Assembly: GCA_002633005.1 (NCBI GenBank)
Contig: NMRA01000367.1
Span: 389,151 to 438,577, forward strand
Direction of reading: 5' to 3'
Source: Phoronis australis
Lineage: Eukaryota > Phoronida > Phoronidae
DNA length: 49,427 bases
Below, one piece after another: positions 35,601 to 47,600 of the stretch. The notes below the pieces were generated by a model that was not told the origin of the DNA, did not search any database, and was given only the letters and a program-made list of their open reading frames with translations. How positions within the stretch are numbered: position 1 is the stretch's first letter; each line of letters opens with the position of its first letter. The translations under genes were made by a program, and so were the position numbers.

Positions 35601-38600
35601 CGAGTAATATATAACAGCCTCTTTCAATACGCGTGTCGATTTTTTGTGGCAAAAGACAGTGGCAAGATTCAGCACACGCGTAAGTATCAGTCACCTGTCA
35701 CTCACATGTTGTTGTCAAGGTAACGTGCACTCCAGAGTGTGGGAACTTAAGCACGTGGACCACTCCAACGTCGCACAAGATCAAAAGAGAACAGCGACAG
35801 TCCTAAGTAAAGGAGTATATCGACGTGACTGTACTTTTAAGCTGCTGTTATAAAAGACCCAATGTTTTACGATATTCCTCAGTTCCAATGACCACCTGCG
35901 ATTTCAAGTCTGTTCCAATATTTCCTGGCTTGATGTTCCCTAGGCCCGATGTTCTATGCCCGTAGCTAGCTGCGTGCACGTCATGACAACAGTCGCCAAT
36001 TTTCAGTCAGTCTACATCGTAGATATTTCAGACTCGAACGGTAAGAATTTTGTTCAACCTGAAACTGGCCAATGTAGAAACAAAAATATTCGGAAATCTA
36101 AAAGGGGTAGGTGGATACGATAACTCACAGTCACGCCTAGGTGGGGGGTTGATGCAAGAAATCATATTATAACAAACCGCCAGAGGCATTGGCGAAATCT
36201 GCTAACACCAGTTTGACTGAGATATAAGCAAAAAACAAAATTTGACTCACAGTTTTTTATTACTTCAAGATGATACACAAACATCCAGTCCCATATTGCC
36301 ATCTTTTGAATTCAGAAATCGAGAGGCAGCAAATCAGTGACGCACACTGTCCCTTCGGTCGCCACACATCCTCCATAACCTGGCAGTTACATTCATCAAA
36401 ATAGGGAAAATTTGACATCTTTCCGTGAGTTATGGGAAACCTTCAAAATACGAGAGCTTCCCACTTAAAGGGTTAGCAAAACCCTAGCGACATTTCTCTC
36501 GCCCGATTTTTTGAATATATGTTTTATCTAGTGCACTGCAGACGGAAACTCAGCGTGGAAGACCGCATCGCTAAAAGGGAGGTATTGAAGACGGCAGGGT
36601 TCTTAAACTTCGTGAACATGGGAAGAAAATGAAGTGACAAAAACGTTAAAGTATTATATTTTGAAGTAAATCCATGACTCGGGACAACAGTTTGTTACTT
36701 ATATTATAATTTACATTGCCAAACTGCCGGCTCGGAGGCCGTCGTTGCACTCATTGTTATCATCAATCTAAAAGTCGGGGAATGTGCGTTTCTTTAGCAC
36801 TGGGCACTAAATCTTCAATCTTTAAAAGTCGGGGATGGGCACTTAAGCGAGAGGTGGGCGCTTAACTGGAAATCTTCAGAAATCGCAGAGGGGCGGTTAA
36901 CCGAGCAGTGGGCGCTGAAATCGAAAATCCACCTAAAGTAGGAGATGGGCGGTTAAGTGAGCATGGGCGTTAACCCGAACGTTTACGGTATATCTATTTC
37001 AGTAGCCTTGTCGTACCTACAACACACATTCACAACACAAAGTGGGTCACTATGTAACCAGCTGAAACTCTTTACCTCATTGTAAGCAATAGATGCAATT
37101 GCATTAGCCGTGTACCTGCCCACACCAGGCAGGTGACTTTGAAGCTCCTGTGATGTCCTTGGAACAGTCTCACTCAACTCATTGACCACCTAAAACACAC
37201 ACTTCACAATCAATTGACATGTAGTTAGCAATAGTTATAATACTAGCAATAGTTATAATACTAGCAATAGTTATAATACTAGCAATAGTTATAATACTAG
37301 CAATAGTTATAATACTAGCAATAGTTATAATACTAGCAATAGTTATACTAGCAATAGTTATAATACTAGCAATAGTTATAATACTAGCAATAGTTATAAT
37401 ACTAGCAATAGTTATAATACTAGCAATAGTTATAATACTAGCAATAGTTATAATACTAGCAATAGTTATAATACTAGCAATAGTTATAATACTAGCAATA
37501 GTTATAATACTAGCAATAGTTATAATACTAGCAATAGTTATAATACTAGCAATAGTTATAATACTAGCAATAGTTATAATACTAGCAATAGTTATAATAC
37601 TATCAATAGTTATAATACTAGCAATAGTTATAATACTAGCAATAGTTATAATACTATCAATAGTTATAATACTATCAATAGTTATAATACTATCAATAGT
37701 TATAATACTATCAATAGTTATAATACTATCAATAGTTATAATACTATCAATAGTTATAATACTATCAATAGTTATAATACTATCAATAGTTATAATACTA
37801 GCAATAGTTATAATAAACTTTATCACAACTTCACAATACATGCATCTTGTGGTCGACTTCCAAAAAAGACTTGAAAAATCCACTGACCTTGCAATCGCCA
37901 AACAAGACAAAGGTTGATGAACAAGACAACACATTTAATTACAAGACCAACAGGGAGCGTTGAAATGCACTCACAACAGAAGCGGAAACGATGTGCTTTT
38001 ATTAACGTAACAAGAGCAACGCGGAGCATTGAAATGCGCTCACGAATCGCAAATGGTGTGCTTTTAGGGTTGTTTATTTGTATCATCGAAATGACCAGTG
38101 CATGGCGCAAAATATGTCAAATCCATCTGAAAACCAGAAAATGTCATTTTTTTAAAAGAAAGCCATTTACCAAATTTCATTAAAATTCGTCAAGAAACTT
38201 CAGAGAAACAAAGGAAAACGAAAAAAATAAAATTGTCACTAGGGGACACAGTGTTCGTCGGATCTGTCTAAAAGTCGTCGTCTTCTCTTGTTAACTTCAT
38301 ATCAATACACGCGCTAAATTTAATAAAGATCGTGCAGAGGGCTTAGGAGATACATGTATGGGTGCAAAAATCAAAACTGCCACTAGGAGGCACCACTAGG
38401 AGGCGCCACAGTAGTGAAAGTCATCGGAAAATCATCGTCAACCGTCACCTTCACAGAAAGAGCATACACGCCAACTTTCACAATCATCCTTAGAGTGGTT
38501 TGGTTGACAGAAGGACGGACGCCAAAAAACAAACTCCAAAACAACAAACATGGCCACTACGTGGCGCATACTACGTTGAATCCATCCGGAAACAGGATAG

Positions 38601-41600
38601 TGTCACTTCACTAATAGATGTCTATGTGCCAAATTTTATAGAAATCCGTTGAAGACCTTTGAAGATACAGAGATAAACGTAAAAACTAAAATTGCCACTA
38701 GGAGGCACACCTGTACACTGATCTGTCCGACAGTCGTCGTCGTCCATTATCAACTTCATATAAATACATTTGCTAAATTTAATAAAGATCCTGTAGAACG
38801 TTTAGGAGATACAGCCATGGCCGCAAAAACAAACAAAACTGCCACTTGGAGGCGCCACATTAGTCGAAGTCGTCGGAAAATCATCGTAAACTGTGTTCTT
38901 CATAGCAAGAACACACATGCCAATTTTCACAATCATCCTAAGAGTAGTTTGGTTGTTAGAGGGGCCGACGCCAAAAAACGACTCGAAAATAGTAAAAATG
39001 GCCACTAGACGGCACAAAATGCCTCGAATCCATCCAAAAACAGAAGGATAGTGTCAACTCATTAATAGATGCCTATGTGCCTAATTTCATGAAAGTCGGT
39101 TCAGGACTATTGAAGATACAGAGGCGAACGTAAAAAAATAAAATTGCCACTAGGGGGCACAGCGGTACTCAGGTCGGTCCGAAACTCGTCGCCCCCTGTT
39201 GTCAACTCCATAGGAACACACCTGCCAAATTTCAATAAGATCCTGCAAGGGCTTTAGGAGATACAGCCGCGGACGCCAGATGCCCGGACGCACAGANAGC
39301 ACATCACTGTACACACACAGCACATCACTGTACACACCTTCAAACCTTCAAAATACGAGAGCTTCCCACTTAAAGGGTTGGCAAAACCATTGCGATATTT
39401 TTCTGGCCCGATTTTTCGAATATATGTTTTATCTAGTGCACTGCAGACAGAAACTCAGCGTGGGAGACCGCATCGCTAAAAGGGAGGTATTGAAGAAGGC
39501 AGGGTTCTTAAACTTCGTGAACATGGAAAGAAAATGAAGTGACAAAAACGTTCAAGTATTATATATTGAAGTAAATCCATGACTCGTGACAACAGTTTGT
39601 TACTTATATTATAATTTACATTCATTGCCAAACCGCCGGCTTGGAGGCCATCATTGCACTCATTATGATCCTCGATCTAAAAGTCGGGGAATGTGCATTT
39701 CTTTAGCACTGGGCGCTAAATCTTCAATCTTTAAAAGTCGGGGATGGGCACTTAACTGAGAGGTGGGCGCTTAACTGGAAATCTTCAAAAATCGCAGAGG
39801 GGCGGTTAACCGAGCAGTGGGCGCTGAAATCGGAAATCCACCTGAAGTAGGGGATGGGCGGTTAAGTGAACATGGGCGTTAACCCGAACGTTTACGATAT
39901 ATCTATTTCAGTAGCCTTGTCGTACCTACAACACACATTCACAACACAAAGTGGGTCACTATGTAACCAGCTGAAACTCTTTACCTCATTATAAGCAATA
40001 GATGCAATAGCATTAGCCGTGTACCTGCCCACACCAGGCAGGTGACTGAGAAGCTCCTGTGATGTCCTTGGAACAGTCTCACTCAACTCATTGACCACCT
40101 AAAACACACACTTCACAATCAATTGACATGTAGTTAGCAACAGTTATAATACACTTTATCACAGTTCACAATACATGCATCTTGTGGTCGACTCCAAAAA
40201 AAACTTGAAAAATCCACTGACCTTGCAATCGCCAAACAAGACAAAGGTTGATGAACAAGACAACACATTTAATTACAAGACAGACAGGGAGCGCTGAAAT
40301 GCACTCACAACAGAAGCGGAAACGATGTGCTTTTATTAACATAACAAGAGCAACGTGGAGCGTTGAAATGCGCCCACGAATGCATCGCAAATGGTGTGCT
40401 TTTAGGTTTATTTATTTGTATCATCCAAATGGACACTACATGGTGCAAAATACATCGAATCCATCTGAAAATCAGAAAATGTTTTTTTTTAAAAGAAAGC
40501 CATTTACCAAATTTCATTAAAATTTGTCAAGAAACTTAAGAGAAACGAAGGAAACTGAAAAAAATGAAATTGTCACTAGGAGGCACAGTATTCGTTGGAT
40601 CTGTCTAAAAGTCGTCGTCTTCTCTTGTTAACTTTATATAAATTCGTGCTAAATTTAATAAAGATCGTGCAGAGGGCTTAGGAGATACAGGTATGGGTGC
40701 AAAAAAAATCAAAACCGCCACTAGGAGGCACCACTAAGATGCGCCACAGTGGTCAAAGTCATCGGAAAATCATCGTCAACCGTCCCCTTCATAGAAAGAG
40801 CATACATGCCAACTTTCACAATCATCCTTAGAGTGGTTTGGTTGACAGAGGTACGGAGGCCAAAAAAACAGACTCGAAAACAACAAAAATGGCCACCACA
40901 TGGCGCATACTACGTCGAATCCATCCGAAAACGGGAGGATAGTGTCATTGCACTAATAGATGTCTATGTGCCAAATTTTATGGAAATCCGTTGAGGACCT
41001 TTGAAGATACAGACTGAGGTAAACGTAAAAAACTAAAATTGCCACTAGGGGGCACACCGGTACACTGATCTGTCTGAAAGTAGTCGTTGTCCGTTATTAA
41101 CTTCATATAAATACATTTGCTAAATTTAAAAAAGATCCTGTAGAACGTTTAGGAGATACAGCCATGGCCGCAAAAACAAACAAAACTGCCACTAGGAGGC
41201 ACCAGATTAGTCGAAGTCGTAAAATCATCGTCAACTGTCTTCGTCCTAGTAAGAACACACATGCCAATTTTCACAATCATCCTTAGAGAAGTTTGGTTAT
41301 TAGAGGGGCAGACGCCAAAAGCGACTCAAAAATAGTAAAAATGGCCACTAGATGGCGCAAAATGCATCGAATCCATCCAAAAACGGAAGGATGGCGTCAA
41401 CTCATTAATAGATGCCTATGTGCCTAATTTCATGAAAATCGGTTGAGGACTTTTGAAGATACAGAGGCGAACATAAAAAAATAAAATTGCCACTAGGGGA
41501 AACAGCAGTATTCAGGTTGGTCCGAAACTCGTCGCCCTTTGTTGTCAACCCCATAGGAACACACCTGTCAAATTTCAGTAACATTCTGCAAGGGCTTTAG

Positions 41601-44600
41601 GAGATACAGCCGCGGATGCCAGGCGCCCGGACAGAGATGACTGCAATATGTGACCACATATAAATATGTGGGCGCATAAAAATGTGTCACACCAGTCCGA
41701 ATTGAGATAGAGGTGCCATCTCTGACACACACAGTTATTTGCTAAATTTCATGAAAACAAGCTAAGGAGCTCCTAAGATTTAGATGTAAAGGCAAAAAAC
41801 AATTATCACTAGGGGGCACAACTATAGCTTGATTGGTCGAAAATTACTGTCATCTGTTGCCATGTCTATAGGAGCCCATCTGCCAAATTTCGCAAAGAAA
41901 GGTTAAGAAGGTACATTGATTCGTAGATGCAAAAAGCCAATTTGCCCCTAGCGGGTGCCAGAATAGTCAAAAACATTTGAAAATCAACACCAGCTGGGGT
42001 CTTTGTATCAGGAACACAACGTTCAATTTTCATAACGATCCTTTGAGTCGTTTGGCAGATGGAGAGACAGACGTCAAAAGTATAAGGTTTTATATAGCCA
42101 CTAGGTGGCGCAGAAAACATCAAATCTGTCTGAAAATAGGAAGGCGTTGTCGTCTCCTTAATAGAAACTCCTTTGCCAAATTTCATGGATATACTTTAAT
42201 GAACTCCGAAGATACAGAGGTAAACATGAAAAAACATTTTGCTCCTAATGTGCACAGTGGTATTTGGATCAGTTCAACACTAGTTACAGTTAGTCATCAG
42301 CTCCATAGGAATGCATCTTTCAAATTTCAAAAAGTTCCTTCAAAGGGTTTAAGAGCTTCAGCAGCAGACGCAAAAAACACAAAATCGTCCTTTGGGGGGT
42401 GACACAGTAGGTGAACTTGTCTGAAAGTCAAAATCAGAGGTGGCCTCACCAGGAACACACCTGTAAATTTTCATGACGATCCTTTAAGCGGTATGACAGA
42501 GAGGGAGACGGATGCCACAAAACGGATGCAAAAATAACAGAAGTGGCCACAAGGTGGCATAAAATCCATCAAGTCTGTCTGAAAATGGAATTACAACATC
42601 ACATCCTTATTAAAAACCTATTTGCCGAATTTCACAAAAATCCATCATGGAACTCCGAAGATGCAAAGGTAAAAATTTAATACTCTCACTAGGAGGCACA
42701 GTGGTATTCAGATTGGTCCAAAACTCTTCGCCATCTGTCGTCAGATGCATAGAAACACACCTGCCAAATTTCAATAAGATCCAGTGTGGAAGTTAGGAGA
42801 TAGAGCTGCGGATGCCGGACGCACAGACAGATATGACTACAATATGAACCAACATATAAATATGTGCGCATTAAAGCACATAGTTATAAAGGTTCAGCCA
42901 AACAAAAGTAGCTGTTGTTACTTAGGGATCTAACTTTCAAAACTAATTTTACTCAAAAACACTATAAATCAAAAGATAAAGAAAAAATGCAAAACAATGT
43001 TAGGCGATTAAAATAAAAAATGCAAATAATATGCAAAATGTATTTTCATAATTTAATCATCAACCCACAAACCTTCTGAGCCCCTTCTAGTAATCTCCGT
43101 CCTCGTGAGTAATAACCAAGGCCTGACCAAGCTTCATTAACCTCCTGCAATGAAATTATGTTAACATTTCATTATGTTAACATTACATTATGTTAACATT
43201 ACATTATGTTAACATTACATTATGTTAACATTACATTATGTTAACATTACATTATGTTAACATTACATTATGTTAACATTACATTATGTTAACATTACAT
43301 TATGTTAACATTACATTATGTTAACATTTCATTATAGGCTTGTTGATTAACAGCACAAGGCTCCCTGTCTTCGCTACTAAAATCTTCAATGACTGCAAAT
43401 TAAAGACAAATATATGACTACAAAGAAATGGAAAGATATGAAAACACAACACCATGCCAACAACTCACATTAACCGGAATTCATTGGATATAGGTCAGGG
43501 TGGTTGTTCCAAAAATGGCATTTTCAGGACAAATTCAAACAACTGACATATGCGTGCAGGCCCACAGAGGGCAGGGTCACCTATACACCAATGCATATCA
43601 ATACAGAAGTCAGCACTTTAAACAAGAGCAGAGCGGTGATCTGTGTCCATTGTGTGCATTGCATATTCCCACTAAATGGAACAAAAATCCTACAGGGGGC
43701 TTAGGAGATACGGCCATGGATGCAAAGAAGCCATTAGGAGGAGCCACTGTTGCTGGAGCCGTCTGAAAATCATCGTCAGACATCTGAAAATCATCGTCAC
43801 CCATGCTCTTCCCAGTAGGAATTTATATGTCTGATTCAATTTTCATAGTAATCCTTACAGTGGTTTGGACTGCAGAGGTGCAGACAGCCAGGCTTGAAAA
43901 CAGTAAAAATGGCCACTAAATGGCACAAAAAACATTGAATCTATTCAAAAATGGGAGGGTGTTGTCATCTTCCAAATAGATTACCTATTTGCCAAGTTTC
44001 ATGAAAATTTGTTAAGGAACTCCAAAGTTACAGACGCATACGTAAAAAATAAAAATGCCACTAGGGTAGTATTACACACTGGTAATTGGATCTGTCCGAA
44101 AATTCGCTCATACTGTCCCATCAATGACAGAATCATGTCTGTAAAATTTCATGACCATACACCAAGGGGTTTCGCAGATACAGCACGGTACACCAGAAGG
44201 ACAGAGATAAAAAGGTATTACCGGAAACATTCTGCTCAATAACACTGTAACAAGAGCAGTTTTTAAGTTAATGACAAAAAAATAATTTGGGATTAAGACA
44301 ACTCAATGTAATAAACCAGCTTGAAGAATTGTTCTTTACTCAAACTAGATTTGATTTCATAGATGATTAAGAAATGACAACTGTTTGCTTGAACCCCACC
44401 TGAATACACTGGCCTGTCACCGCAAGCCACTTTATATAAAAGCAAGCTCTCAACAAAGGCCTGAGCCCAAAAATCTCTTGAGTAGGCTAAGTGATTTGAA
44501 CAGAAACTTAGTTCAACTGATGGCAGACAGGTTCACAGCAGCTTCAGTGAAAGACTATTTGGAAGAGTTTAACAGGAGACTGAAAAGTCAAGTTTTAGTG

Positions 44601-47600
44601 TGAACAAGTTTTACAGGAAATTGACACACACTTGCTCAAGTTTTAGTTTATCGATGCAAAGTTTTTATCCAAACATGCAGCCAGGACATACTTTTGGATA
44701 GTTTGTTTACATCCACTCCACTAAATAAATCCTCTCCATGTCTTACTTCTCAGGAACACTACAATCCTTACCTCTAGCGATGCTTCAGCTAAGTTGTGTA
44801 TGGTAGGCCACTTCTGAAATAAAGTACTTTACACAGTTACAAAACACAAACAACAGGATACCAGCACTAAAGACACACAACATAACATCACATGACTGTA
44901 CCTCTTGAGTCAAAAGTAGAAAACGTCACACTAATCGAAACACCTTTTACATGCACAGGTACACAAATGTTGTCAAAGAGGTGTAAATATATGAAAACAG
45001 ACTTTGTTGCACTCATGAAGATAAAATGATTCCATGAAAGAATATGTTAAGTTTCAATTTGACACCTGTACCTCCAAAGCTCCAGTTTGTGTGTACTGTA
45101 ATATGAAGGACACGAACATGCCTCCCATACCTTCATCCACTTGTTGTAGTAAGAGATCACCGTGGCAACCTGGGTCTGTTGAAGCATAACCTCTGACACC
45201 CAGACTGAAAATAAATCCAGTGGCATCAATATGCTGGCAGGTTCTGTCCAACAGGTGGTCTTCATTTCCCAAACAGGCATACAAAGTTATGAGTTATATT
45301 CAGTTAATAATTTAACTCAGTTATGATAATTGTCAAGTCACTGAACAAAGAAAATTATTGAGTTCTTTCAAGTCAGTAATCATTACATTCTTGTCTCAGT
45401 GAACCTCACTTATCACAGCAATTTATCATCACATACGATATGGATATGAATTCACTGACACCGAAGCACATTGGTCAACATGAACCAAAGCCAATACTGT
45501 TGATGTTCAAACACTGTTGATGTTCAAACACTGACGATGTTCAAACACTGCCTATGTTCAAACACTGTCTACGCCCAAACACTGACGATGTTGAACCACT
45601 GTCTATTGTTCAAATACTGTCTATGTCCAAACACTGTCGCTGTTCACACATAGTCAATGTTCACACATAGCCAATGTTCAAACACTGTCGATGTTCACAT
45701 ATAGTCAATGTTCAAACACTGTCGATGTTCACACATAGTCAATGTTCAAACACTGTCGATGTTCACACATAGTCAATGTTCAAACACTGTCGATGTTCAC
45801 ACATAGTCAATGTTCAAACACTGTCGNGAATGGAACATATGTGCCAAATTTCATGAACGTATGTCAAAGGGTTTTGGAGATAGAGCAGCGGACGCCGGAC
45901 GCCAGATGCCGCCCGGACGGACGGACGGACGGACAGAGATGACGGCATAATGCGTCCACATATAAATATGTGGGCGCATAATCAAAATGCCACTAGGGTA
46001 CTATTACACACTGGTAATTGGATCTGTCCGAAAATTCGCTCATACTGTCCCATCAATGACAGAATCATGTCTGTAAAATTTCATGACCATACACCAAGGG
46101 GTTTCGCAGATACAGCATGGTACACCAGAAGGACAGAGATAAAAAGGTATTACCGGAAACATTCTGCTCAATAACACTGTAACAAGAACAGTTTTTAAGT
46201 TAATGACAAAAAATAATTTGGGATTAAGACAACTCAATGTAATAAACCAGCTTGAAGAATTGTTCTTTACTCAAACTAGATTTGATTTCATAGCTGATTA
46301 AGAAATGACAACTGTTTGCTTGAACCCCACCTAAATACACTGGCCTGTCACCGCAAGCCACTTTATATACAAGCAAGCTCTCAACAAAGGCCTGAGCCCA
46401 AAAATCTCTTGAGTAGGCAACAAATTGAGACTGGTTTTATAGAACTAAGTGATTTGAACAGAAACTTAGTTCAACTGATGGCAGACAGGTTCACAGCAGC
46501 TTCAGTGAAAGACTGTTTGCAAGAGTTTGACAGGAGACTGAAAAGTCAAGTTTTAGTGTGAACAAATTTTACAGGAAATTGACACACACTTGCTCAAGTT
46601 TTAGTTTATCCATGCAGTTTTTATCCAAACATGCAGCCAGGACATACTTTTGGATAGTTTGTTTACATCCACTCCACTAAATATATCCTCTCCAGGTCGT
46701 ACACTACAATCCTTACCTCTAGCGATGCTTCAGCTAAGTTGTGTATGGTAGGCCACTTCTGAAATAAAGTACTTTACACAGTTACAAAACACAAACAACA
46801 CGATACCAGCAGTAAAGACACACAACATAACACCACATGACTGTACCTCTTGAGCCNAAGTCAGTAATCATTACATTCTTGTCTCAGTGAACCTCACTTA
46901 TCACAGCAATTTATCATCACATACGATATGGATGTGAATTCACTGACATCAAAGCACAGTGGTCAACATGAACCAAAGCCAATACTGTTGATGTTCAAAC
47001 ACTGACGATGTTCAAACACTGCCTATGTTCAAACACTGTCTACGCCCAAACACTGACGATGTTGAACCACTGTCTATTGTTCAAATACTGTCTATGTCCA
47101 AACACTGTCGCTGTTCACACATAGTCGATGTTCACACATAGTCAATGTTCAAACACTGTCGATGTTCACACACAGTCAATGTTCACACATAGTCAATGTT
47201 CAAACACTGTCGATGTTCACACATAGTCAATGTTCAACCCTCTCTGTCACTTCATTAAAGTGGCACTTGCTTCCCACTTATATTTCAAATAAAATAAAAA
47301 ATAAATACTTCTTATTCGTAGAAAGAGTTCCCCAAGATCATCTAGGCCAATAAATGTTCAATCTGCTAGGGAACTTGATTGATCCTCATCGTATCAATAA
47401 AATGAACTTGGACACGTTTACCTGCATAAGCCTTAGTATTCAGATCAAGGGTTGAGTCTGCAGCCTAAAATGTAAACAACATCATGCTCAATAGAAGTGG
47501 ATTGGCAATTAATAAATGGTCATCAAAAATATGTGCAAAGACAAATATGTATAACATAATGACCAGCTTAAGCAGACCAATTACACCAAGCAGAGTGACT

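Noticed and set aside
37208-37815. Regular array that looks like a CRISPR at first glance
   Set aside because: Units are contiguous with no unique spacers, and the context is an animal intron.
37179-37934. A 251-codon open frame on the minus strand
   Set aside because: It is the translation of the 18-bp minisatellite (repeating [10 protein letters not shown] units); 18 is divisible by three, so it stays open without selection.
37076-40098. Mutually exclusive MUTYH HhH exons as a real regulatory system
   Set aside because: The whole flanking 2-3 kb is duplicated, there is a single-n join between the copies, and the other single-n sites show the same overlap pattern, so allelic duplication is simpler.
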